The position numbers and the translations under genes are program-made. From the NCBI GenBank assembly GCA_007922305.1, contig ML677364.1, positions 19,947,326 through 20,011,325 of the forward strand: DNA of 64,000 bases, written 5' to 3'. Below the pieces are notes generated by a model, which made no database searches, was not told the DNA's origin, and saw only the letters and a list, made by a program, of their open reading frames with translations. The DNA is from Dermatemys mawii (taxonomy: Eukaryota; Chordata; Testudines; Dermatemydidae). Below, one piece after another: positions 39,401-51,400 of this stretch (positions are counted from its first letter, which is position 1; each line of letters starts with the position of its first letter).

Positions 39401-42400
39401 TTTTGCTTAATGATATGGGTGGCACATTATGACAGCCAAGGAGTGAAATTTCAACTAGTAAATGTAAAGGTTACAGTTTCATAGTGTTGTAAGCTGCTAA
39501 TTTCTCTGCTGTACCAAAACTTCATGCATGATCCTGATAGAGTTCATACACTTCCTTTCTGTCTCTTGATAGTACTGGAATTGTCCATTCAACAATGGAT
39601 ACTTTCTTTTGCGAGTTTTATATGAAGTAGGTTTTTGCTGAAAACCGACGTATATATTTAGAGATCTTTTTAAATTACTGTTCTTCTGGCTTCAGTTCTT
39701 TTAACCTACAGTTAGTTTTGGGAAGGGGGTATGGTTGTCCTAGTGTATTATGAAAACTGAAAAGTGGAGCACAGTAAATCAATCCAGTGCTAGCACTTGC
39801 AGTTGTGACACAAAATCCTTGATGTTAGGGAAGTCGACAAATTAATAAATGGCACCTGCTTGATTTTTTTTATAAAGTGTGTTAATCTCTGTATGAAGCT
39901 AGTGCCTGTAGAGTTGTTTGTATGTGCACCTTTTGACTTCTCAAATGCTCTTGAAATACATACATAATGTGTGTTGATTTTAGACAATTTTCAAAACAAA
40001 TTTTGAGATTATTAAAAGAAATTTATCCTCATGCTGTAAATACTTTGTTAGTGTAGCTTTTGTTTACACTGATGGTCCCAAACTGTTTTCTAATTAGTCA
40101 GTGGGGTCTAACACACACATCTTGATCGGTCACCCTAGTTACAAATAAATCTAGTATTCTTTTTAGTGGTTGGTTTGGGTTGGTTTTTTTGCGGAAGGGT
40201 AACTCATCTAGGCAGTATTGTTTACATGGAATATTGCTGATGCCTTTTATACACACTATGTAAAATTCATTAGAGATGGATGTAGGTAGGGGAAGAGAAC
40301 AGAGGAAATGGTTGGAAACCCTAAAATGACTGTGTAATCATAACAGATAAAGCAATTTTAACTGGTATTATAATGACTAAAAAATACAGCATGGTTACAG
40401 AACATTGTAGACAGATGGTATTAAATATTCCTGATGGATGCAAAGTGTTGGCTGTGCTTATGAATGAGGTGCATTTCGGATTCCAGCAGTATCAGGGTCT
40501 AATGGAGCTATGGAGACTATACTTTATTTCTTAAGACTTGGAAACGAAATTGATGTGTTTGTAAATGAATGGCTAGTATGACTTAACTACCATTTTCAAA
40601 GGTTTCCTGGTTGGAACTGTTGTCAGTACTTTGTATGTTGGAAGATTATCTTAACATATTTAGGACGAAAATAGCTGTTCCTAAATATTGTGAGTGCCAG
40701 TTATAAAGTTTTTATTTATCCATTTTTCAAGCAGTATGCAATGTGTAATCAATTGCTAGTTTGTCTGTTTCAGCAGAAGTCTAAATGTAGTTAGAACATT
40801 TCACATAAACCCTAATGAATCATTTTTCTTGTAACTTTTTTTAAAATTCTAAATATCTTCAGGTAAATCCATACTTCTATAAAAAGCATCCCTTTAGTAG
40901 CCTTGGTCATTTCTGCTTAGGAGTAAAGCTATATTGGATGTTTTTATATTTTTTCTTTGCTTTCAAACAAGCAATTTTAATGTGTTAACTTTTCATCTTC
41001 CCAAACCAGCAAAATGCATTTATATATAAAAAGCCCTTCATCTTTAGAAAAGTCTACACAAAGCTAATATTTACTATATACTTTTGAGTTACACAATTTG
41101 AATGGTAAAAGCTCAGTGCAATACATGATAAAACTTGTCCATTTCCAATCTCACTCTAATACTTCTCTTTTTTCTTTTTTTCTTTTTTTTTTTTAAAGAT
41201 TTCTTTAATGAGAGATTTGCTTTACCCATTAGGACTTGATTTAAAAAAAATTGGGGCCCGATTCTTCAAGCAGTTGTGCGTGTAACTAGGCATGTACTCA
41301 CATGTTTGCATAATCAGCCTCTTAGGAAATAAAATTTGTGCCATGGTATCTAGGTAAGGAGCATCACTTTTGTAAAGTCTTGCAGCAGCTGTTTCTCAGG
41401 GTATGTCTACACTATGAAATTAGGTCAAATTTATAGAAGTCGATTTTTCAGAAGAGATTTTATACATTTGATTGTGTGTCCCCCCACTAAATGTGCTAAG
41501 TCCGCGGAGTGCGTTCACAGTGCCAAGGCTAACATCAACTCTCGGAGCGGTCCACTGGGGGTACCTTTCCGTTTGACTCTTTGGTTTTCTAGTACGCTTG
41601 CCTGAGCTTCTTAATTTTCATGCAGCACTGTTGCGGGTCCATGTTGTAGCCTCTGTCCATCATGGCCTTGGAGACTTTGGCAAAAGTATTGGCATTTCAT
41701 CTTTTTGAATGTAGTTCTGCCAGCACAGATTCGTCTCCCCATACAGCGATCAAATCCAGCACCTCCCGTTCGGCCATGCTGGAGCTCTTTTGTGATTCTG
41801 GGGCTGCATGATCACCTGTGATGATGAGCTCTGCATGATGACCTGTGCTGATGAACTCGCCACTCTGGCCAAAAAGGAAATGAAATTCAAAAGTTCCCAG
41901 GGCTTTTACAGTCTACCTGGCCAGTGCATCTGAGCTGAGTGTGCTGTCCAGAGCAGTCACAATGAAGCAATCTGGGATAACTCCCAGAGACCAATACCGT
42001 TGCATTGCATCCACACTAACCCAAATTTGACGTGGCAATGTCGATTTCAGTGCTAATCCCCTCGTCGGGGAGGAGTACAGAAATTGATTTTAAGAGCCCT
42101 TTAAGTCGACAAAAATGGCTTCGTCATGTGTATGGGTACAAGGTTAAATCGATCTAACACTGCTAAATTTGACTTAAACTCATAGTATAGACCAGCATTC
42201 CTCAAAGTTTTCACGCGGCAGCCCCTTTCCACGGTCCCGCATCCTCTCGCAGCCCCCTGGGGTATGTCCACCAAAATGCCGCCAAATACAAAGCTACCGC
42301 TTTCAGCGGCATTTCGGCAGAACAAAAATAGAGTGCTTAAAATTTTGGCGCCGGGGTCTTGCGCACCCCACTTTGAAGACCACTGGTGTAGACCATGGCC

Positions 42401-45400
42401 CAGTCTATAAACTAGTTCTTCAGTGATAGTTCACAAACTTCAGTCTTCTAGAGTATGCTATCAGGACCATGTCTGATTCTTTTACATGAAATTGTACAAG
42501 AAAAAATACAGGAATTTATTTGTCATAAGTATAATTTCGAGAGAGATACCCAAGAAAGTAATTTCATCACCTAAAATTATATAACTTCTCTGCATGTGAA
42601 AACTTAGGAGTGTTCAAAAAGACACTTCAGGTTGATAGGACTAGAATCTGATTTGTTAGCTCCTATGAAAACATGTTGCTCTGGGGAAACCTGATTTTTA
42701 TTTTTAGCAGTTCACTGGGTTTATTAATGTGAAAAATGCAGTTTGACAGCAACTTTTTGAATATTTGATTTTGTTCAAATGTTTATGTAGAATTGATCAA
42801 ATACTGTTGTATCCCAAATGTGGTGTTACTAACATGAAAAAAAAAAATAGAGAAGTTAGTCTCATATAGAGGAACCAGACTTTTACAGGTATCTTACAGT
42901 GAAAATGCTTATTAAACAAATTTCCTTATTTATAAGTAAGATAAGGTAGGTGAGGTAATATCTTTTATTATTGGTGAGAGAGACAAGCTTTCGAGCCACA
43001 CAGAGATTTTCTTGAGGTCTGGGAAAGGAACTTCCAACCTCACAGCAAAAATGCAAGGTTGAACAAATTGTTTAGCATAAGCAATTATTACTTTGTAATG
43101 GACCATTCAAGATAGAGGGGCCTGTTAACAACTCTGCAGTCATAGGAAAAAAAGTGGGGGTTAGTGGATAAGCCATAATAAGTTGGTCCAGTAAAAGACC
43201 TAATTTGTGTGTCTAATATCCTGGGACTGACATGGCTACTGTGTACTTAACTACCATACTAATAACTTACTATAAAAATGAATAGAATATTTAAATGTTA
43301 ATTTACTATAAAAATGAATGGAATATTTAAACGTTTATCTGGGGAATAGACTTTCCCAGTTTCAGATTCTTGTGCCCTAACACAATGAAGCAAACAGTAC
43401 AAGGGTTATTTTTGTTAAAGTATTCTTTACATTCAACATTTTTTCATTTCATGAAAATCTTTCAAGTCATTTAAGGTTTGCTAAGTCTTAAAAATCAATT
43501 ACTCTAAGGTTTGATAAGTGTGTGTGTGACAGAATAGGGAGGATTAAGCTGAGAATGTGGCAGGGGAGTTTTACTGGGACTGTCTGCATTGGTGATAGGA
43601 GGGGGAGTGGCTGTAGGAGACTCCCAGAGCGGGTTTCAGTTTTATGCTGAGTGGGAAAATGGAGGGAACCCCAGGGATGGAATCGAAGCTCCCTGACCCC
43701 CATGATGGACTTGACTGAAGGGTCGTGTTATCTGTACCTACAAGGTCATCTAAGCCTTCTATTTTACTAGTGAATCACAGGAAATGGGGGGTGCAGGGCC
43801 CTGACTCCCCCACACTCTGTGACAGTGTGTCTTTATGAAACCTACATTTTGGTCAAATTTGACCTAGCTCTTAAATTATCTATTTAACAATAAATAAATG
43901 GATAAATGTAAAGTAATGCACATGGGAAAAAATAACCCCACCTATACGTATAATATGAGGGGGGGCTAATTTAGTTACAACTAATCAGGAAAAAGGTTTT
44001 GGAGTCATCGTAGATAGTTCTGTGAAGACGTCCACGCAGTGTGCAGCGGCAGTCTAAAAAGCAAACAGGATGTTAGGAATCATTTCAAAAGGGATAGAAA
44101 ATAAGACAGAATATCTTATTGCCATTATATAAATCCATGGTGCACCGACATCTTGAATACTGAGTACAGATGTGGTCTCCTCATCTCAAAAGAATATATT
44201 GGCATTAGAAAAGGTTCAGAGAAGGGCAACTAAAATGATTAAGGGTTTGAAACAGGTCCCATATGAGGAGAGATTAAAGAATCTAGGACTTCTCAGCTTG
44301 GAAAAGAGAAGACTAAGGGAGGGATATGATAGAGATACTGAGTGGTGTGGAGAAAGTGAATAAGGAAAAGTTATTTACTTCTTCCCATAATGCAAGAACT
44401 AGGGGCCACCAAATGAAATTAATGGGCAGCAGGTTTAAAACAAATAAAAGGAAGTTGTTCTTCACACAGCACACAGTCAGCCTATGGAACTCCTTGTCTG
44501 AGGAGGCTGTGAAGGCTAGGATTGTAACAGGGTTTAAAAGAGAACCTCTATGAATTTATCTAGTCAAGTCCATTAATGGCTATTAGCCAGGATGGGTAAG
44601 GAATGGTGTCCGTAACCTCTGTTTGTCAGAAGGTGGTGATGGATAGCAGGAGAGAGATCACTTCTTCGTTACCTGTTAGGTGCCCCGGAGTGAGTGAACC
44701 TGGCATTGGCTACTGTCGGTAGAGAGAAAACTGGGCTGGATGGACCTTTGGTCTGATCTAATACAGCCATGCTTATGTTCATATGTTCTTATATAACAAG
44801 ATCTCTTGTACATTAACTAATGAAATCTTTTGATTTATTATATCTGTTAAAGAAGCACAATCAACTTGAAATCTGCTTTTAAAAAAAAATTGAAGGTGGT
44901 TTCATATACACCTGATCTTTAGTTTCCCTACCATCTTTTCTATTTTTACATTGATGTTTTCCTGAACAGGAAACACTGATAACGAGGTCCAGGCTTTTAA
45001 TGGAGTTTAAGTACCTAAATATGCAGTTAAGTACCTAGTTGAATATTCAGAAGCACTTGTATGGATCTTTAGACATCAAAATACCTTTAAAATCTGTCTT
45101 TTTTTAATTTGTGCCTTTGACAAAACTTTGTGTACAGACATAACTAAAAAATGACAATTTTTTCCCCAATCGTAGTAACTTATAACAAAAGCCGAGTGAA
45201 ATTTCCTGAGAGAAATGTAATTTTTAAGTAAACTGTCTTCTTCCAACCATTGTTGACTGCTACAATGAACCTTGCTTGATGTGTAACTTTGTGTTTTTCT
45301 CCAACCGTCTCGATTGTGATAATGAATCTAGAAGGAAGAAGAGTTAATCATTAGGTTTGCAAAAGTGTTTTAATATATTTCCTGAAAGTGTCGTCTAACT

Positions 45401-48400
45401 ATTTTACAGTTTAATGCTGAAGAATGTTAGGAGCAATAGCTTCTCAGACGGACGATATGTGGATTTAAAATGAATTTTTGAGGTGTTGGTTTTTAGCTTT
45501 TGTAAGTTTTTAGCCTATAGGTACAGACTGCAAGTACAGCTTTGCACAGTGGAGCAATCTTCACAGCTAAATGTCTTCACGGTCACAACCTTATTTTGTA
45601 TAATATCTTTCACACAACTTTTATTCCAAAAAGTTTTACACAATTAAGTACAACCACTACCATTCTGAACCAGATTCAGTTCCAGCATAAGCAGACACAA
45701 ATCTCAATGGAAATTACAGCCATTTACAGTAAGAGCTGAATTTGGTCTTCTCTCAAATAGAGGATTAAAAACAAAACAGCAGTGTATAGACAATGTGGCT
45801 TATAAGTGAATGCATTTAGTCTTAAAGCCAGCATCTGAGGAAGATCTTATTAAATAGTATTGTAGTGGATGGCTGGCAGAAAATAGTAAGGCAATAATTA
45901 AAGTAATGGTGAAAGAAGTCTATGGATCAAGATTTGTTTTGGGTTTTTTTTAAAAAAAGAAAAACAACCCACACTGTTGCTCCATATGATGTTAACTCAT
46001 TTCCCTCCCCCAAGAGTCCAAGACAGGATTTTGATAGATCTATAGATGATGCTCCTTTGAACCTATCCCACCGGTAAATTTCCCTGAGCTGAGGCACCTT
46101 CAACCTGAAACTGAGAGAGACCAAAAAGAGAGAAATATATTTAAATGTATTTCATTCCTGTTTATATATAGATTTGTTGTAGAGACTGGTGTATGATCTG
46201 AATTGTTACAACTAACTTTATAGATAAGACTATGGATTTTTAAATACATTTTTCCTGTTTTGTCCTGTAGTAACATTCAGAACTTTTGGGCTTAAAATAT
46301 AGGACATAAAATTTAGTTTTAAGTATTTTAATTTAACTCAGAGAGAACAAAATATGCTGAAGACATATTGATGTTTAATCTGTGTCCTCCGGCATACCTG
46401 TTACATCCTATCATAAGAATCTTGTAATATTTGTACATACTCTCCATCAAATTACTACAGTTCTCAAAAAAAAAAAAATGCACAGCTGAAGTCTGCAGAA
46501 CAGTCCCATTTCTCATTTTTCCATTAAGGTAGTAACTTTCATAGTGATTTCTGAAGTGATTGTTGTCAAAATCAATCTTATATGGTGAAATTCTAATGTT
46601 AAATGTTAAGGAATTCAAACAATTCCAGTCACATGGTAGCAACAAGTCACAAAGGAGAACTATGTATGGCTAAGTGGCTAGTGTCTGTAGAAGGTGGGTA
46701 ATGTTGATAGGATCTGGGGGCATAAACATTTGAGTGTTAGTATTGATCAGAGTTCTTTAGGTTTGACATGACTTGTATAGATGAAGTGAGATGGTACATA
46801 TCAGCAGAAGTCTGAAGTTGCACTTTTAACCACTGTATGAGAGACAAGATGAAAATGCTCGGCAGTCCAATTCTCTTTGAACTAAGAGCTGCAGCTGGTT
46901 TAGGAGACTTAGTGATCGTTTTTCAGTGCACAGAGTGGTGCAAAACACTCCCAGTCTTGGAGCACAGCTGCTAATAATCTGGAGTTGCCTTATCTCCCTA
47001 GGGAAAGGGAAACCGTTTCAGCGCAAATCTAAACCACAGAAGAAGAGGGAGGAAAAGGAGAGGAGAGGAAAGGGAAAGCAACAGGAGGATGAACTGAAAG
47101 ATTCTTTGGCAGATGATGACAGTTCTTCAACCACCACAGAAACCTCCAATCCAGACACAGAACCACTCCTGAAGGAGGTACAGAACTGTTAAAGGGAGGG
47201 AAGGCTACTCTTCTCAGATATGTAGTGGCTCACCTAAGTAGACAGCATGGCTTTGATTTTGACACACATTCATTTATAGTGAGAGCTGCTACTTATACTG
47301 TGTTCGCTGATGCCAAGAATAAGCAGCCTGTTTCCCAGTCTCTCTGAGAAATAAAGTGATTCTTTCTTTATAGAAAAGAGAATCAGCAATGCAAGCACAT
47401 TCTAAGTTGTTTCACTCACAGGAGCCAAATGATGCTAGGTAATCAATTGCAGCATCTCAACCACTGTTATATTGGTCACATGGTCATGATAATGGTTTTG
47501 TCTCAAAACATGCATTATGAAACCAAAATAAAACTAATTGGGGAGAATAGAAAGCTGGTGCCAAATTTTGGGCATGTTCTTAATGTGATGAATTTGTAGC
47601 TAGAATCCTGCTGTTCTGAAAGCAAAACTGGTAAATACATGTTAAAATATTTAGGATTCGGTTTGATCAGTTTTGCTTTGCAACGTAGTCATTTAATTTG
47701 ACAGTGTAACTATATCACCTTAGTCATAAAGCACAGAGGCTCTGGAAAATGAGAGGGAGGAAATAACTCAAATGGTGAAGTTGCTTGAACTTGTTATTTC
47801 TTTGCTTAAAAGCATCCTATCTAGTTGAGATACAGAACCATTTCAGTTTTTGGTCGTCTGTCAAATGTAGCCCAGGTCATCAATGACATCAAGTTACCAT
47901 CCTCTGATGACTGATCAGTGACCTGTATGAACTGAGTTGTCCATCTCTGTCCAAAGTCCATAACCAGCATTCTTTTTAAGTCTCACCAAAGGTTTGAATG
48001 AACATGGAATTGGAGGTACCCTCATGTTCCTAGAATGGCCCCCCAAAATCAGGTTTGAAGCACATTAGTAGAGTAATCTGAGGAAGTATGAATTGCTGCT
48101 GTCCATCCTGTACTATTTGTGTGGATAAGCAAAGACTGAAATTCTCTAGGAAGGTCAACCAGCTTTTGATAAGCGTTAAATTCACTTTAGGGATGAAGGG
48201 GAATGGTCACTTCTGAGTGGTGAAATGTTATCATCCACTATGAGAAATGCTCACAATTGCTGATGCCATTTTCTCTCTCTGGTTTTTATTAAAGCAGGAA
48301 TCTTCAGTTACTGTTCTTAATGTTTCCTACATTATTGTGTGTTGGCTTTTGTAGGAACCAGAAAAGCAAAAGGGAAAACAAGCCACGCCAGAGAAACATG

Positions 48401-51400
48401 AAAGTGAAGTATTCCATACAAAACAGAGAGGGAAAAAACTATCAAATATCAAGAAAGAAATTCCAGCAGATGTGAAATCAAGGTGAGCATAAGAATCTCC
48501 TCCTAGTCAGGAAAGCTTTTTGCTTGAAGGGGAAATGTGAAGGTGGAGCTTTCTGTGCTCTTCAAGTCTTTGGGCTGCCAGCCTGCTCAGAAAAACCTAC
48601 CTGTAGCAGCAGCTAACCTTACTTGTCTTCCTTCCTGATGTTGGAGAATATCTGTTTTGTAAATGTAAGGAATCATCTGACAGGAATGCTGTGCATCATT
48701 GAGATACATGCTAGATCTTGAGCAGTGAATCAACTGCAATAATGTGATGCTTTTGGTGATGAACGTCATGTAGAAAAACAGATATGGCCAACATTCCATC
48801 AAGTACTGCAATTACGTAATAAAGTACATGGTTACACCTGTGTTGGTGAATATCAGATACTTTTGGTGGAATTATAGTCAGAATTTTTCCTGTTGAGCCT
48901 TATAATTAGGGCCCTGCCAAATTCATGGTCCGTTTTGGCCAATTTCATGGCTAGGGTTTGTTTAAATTAGTCAGTTTCACACTTTTAGATGTTTACCTCT
49001 GAAATTTCAAAAGGTGGTCGGGGAGTGGGGGTCTCAAGTCTATTGTGGGGAGGGGGAGGGATTGCCATCCTCACTTCTGCCCTGCTGCTGGAGGGCGAGG
49101 GAGGGTGGCACTGTGCAGCCAGAGAGCAGAGGCTGCTGGCCAGGTACCAACCTCTAATGCCAGTACCATCACCAAAGCAGCACAGAAGTGAGGGTCACAG
49201 GGTATGGAGGGGAGGAGGCAGGTTACCATAGGTCCAATTTTCCCAGCAGTCTCCTGCCCCAGTGGAGAGGTTGACAGCTGGAGTTGCAGCCGTTCCGCAT
49301 GGGGTGAGTAGGGGTGTCACAGCTGGAGCCACAGCCTCCTCCAGCTGTCTCGCATCCCACCCCGAGCGGGGAGAGTGTGTGTGTGAGACAGCTGCAGCTT
49401 GCCCACATGGGAGGAAGGGGAAAGGGGAATTGACAACTAGAGACTTGGAGCTTCCTGCAGCTGTGGGGGATCACAGAGATGGGTTGAAGGAGCCTCTGCA
49501 GGGGAAGAGGAGGTCTGAATCCTGATCCGGGACTAACACTGGAGCCCAGCACAGGGTAGGAGCCCCCGGCTAGGTGCCAGATTTCACAAGGGAGATCATA
49601 TTTCACCACCTGTGACATATTTTCAGCACTGTGAATTTGGTAGGGCCCTACTTATAATTTATGGATCAGATTCTCAGATCGGTGATCTGGGGAGGCTACT
49701 TCTCCCTCTTCCTCTTGTCTAGTGCTAAAATGATTTTTCCGTGTCTCTGCATCATCTGTGCTGACAGAGGTTTAGTCTTACTACACCCATTTTTCTGACA
49801 CTGCTGACTGGGGAGTTTTAGAAAATCACAAATTCCACACCTCTGAATTGCATAATAGATGGAATGCAAAATATTAATTTGTATTCCCCCGGGGGTTGTG
49901 GTGAATAAATACTAGACTAGCAGAAATCTAGTGTGTGTAAGTACACTGATTTCCTTCAAACTGTTTCTGAAAATGCTGCTTAATATATACTCTCCTCTTT
50001 CCTTTACCATGATCATATTTTGTTTGCTTTCCAAATTATAGACAGGTATTTAATAATAAACACGTTACGACCACATCAAAAGGCCATACTGAGGATTGTG
50101 TTGGGTAATACCACCCCCCCTGCCCTGAAGAGCTTACAGTCTGAATGGTTGGGGATTGAGAATAAAATATACAGGCAAATGAGCTCGCTATTGGTTGAAA
50201 CAGTTTTGTTGTTTTTAATATTTAACTGGAAATTGAGATGGGATGATGGGAGTGGCAGGAATGTTCGAGCTAATAAAAATAGAAAAAAGAACTGAGGGGA
50301 AGAAGTCATAGAGTCCTGTGGCACCTTAAAGACAAACTAAAGTATTAGAGCATAAGCTTTCGTGGGCTAATACCCACTTCGTCGGATGCTTGCAGTAGAA
50401 GTATCCAGGCTCTTGAGGGGAAGAGGGGCAGTCACAGCTCATCACCTACCGAGCTGTGACAATTTTGTACTGTCAGAAAACTCCAGTGTGGAAAAAATCA
50501 GTGGGTTCTTGAAGTTGTGGGTTTGTTTAGAGGCCATTATAGGTTGATGAGACAGCAGCATAAAAGGTATAGAGAGTTTGGAGGAGGAGATAAATGGGGT
50601 GATAAGGAACCCAGGGATTTGGGTACATGACAGTGCAATGGGGTGTAGGAGGAGATGAGGGCAGAGATGTAGACAAAGACAGTTACAGTTATGGAGAACT
50701 TTGAATGGGAGGAGAAGCGTGGCATAAACAAGGAAGGCCAATGCAGAAATTCAAAGAGAAGAGGAGACTTAAGAGCAACAGGAATAGATGATCTTGACAG
50801 CTGCAGTCCGGATGGACTAAAGGCAGGGGAATAATGAGGCAAGTCAGAGAAGATCAGACTGGTATAAAACTACACGGTGGGTATGTAAGTGAAACTCTTC
50901 TGCAAAACTTCATCCAGCAACAAAGGATAAATCTGTGTTCATGTTTTCACTTTAGTTCCTTGGAGTTACCATATACCCCCCCACTGGAAAACAAACAGCG
51001 CAAAACCTTTTCATCCAGGATGTCTCTTCAGCACATGCTGACAAATGGGTCCAAATCAAGAAACCTCCCGAAAACAAGAGGTATAATATACCAGTTGCTC
51101 TTAAACAAATATTTTAGGGTTTAGAGGATTTTTGTTATATCACAAATGGTTTCCTAAATTTTCAGTTTTTAGAGTTCTAGCGTCTAGATTTCTGCACAAG
51201 GAGAAAGAAGTGCCTCTCTTAATGGCTATGGCTTGCTCTCTTTTTTGTACAGGTCCAAACCATAAGTTAATGGACAGCAGGCCATCAGCACTAGAAAAAT
51301 TTCTTCCCAGTGGCTCTGGACAGGAATTAGGCAATACCAGCAGTTCAGAAGGGGAAAAAGATTCTCCACCACCAGAGTGGGACTCGGTGCCACTACACAA

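Larger units (their letters stand above)
39387..47001 (+). other. Intron e26-e27, the longest in the window
   Basis: 7.6-kb intron. Contains a Harbinger-like element with a nested hAT (41399-42400), a foldback short interspersed repeat (42945-43245) and a CR1 copy (43885-44793). The stretches 39387-41200 and 44800-47000 look unique and AT-rich, with no RNA gene or exon found. Confidence 0.8.
48483..50955 (+). other. Intron e28-e29
   Basis: 2.5-kb intron with a hAT-like element (48907-49650), a MIR-like fragment (about 50070-50170), a short interspersed repeat with target duplication (50304-50413) and a purine-rich dispersed-repeat-like block (50440-50860). Confidence 0.8.

Noticed and set aside
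41414..41605. 63-codon open frame starting [14 protein letters not shown]
   Set aside because: It lies in the left end of the Harbinger-like element and has no independent support.
43885..44793. Possible L2 or other LINE instead of CR1
   Set aside because: The encoded relic is homologous to the CR1 copy at 34225, and the 3' end fits a known CR1-type terminus.
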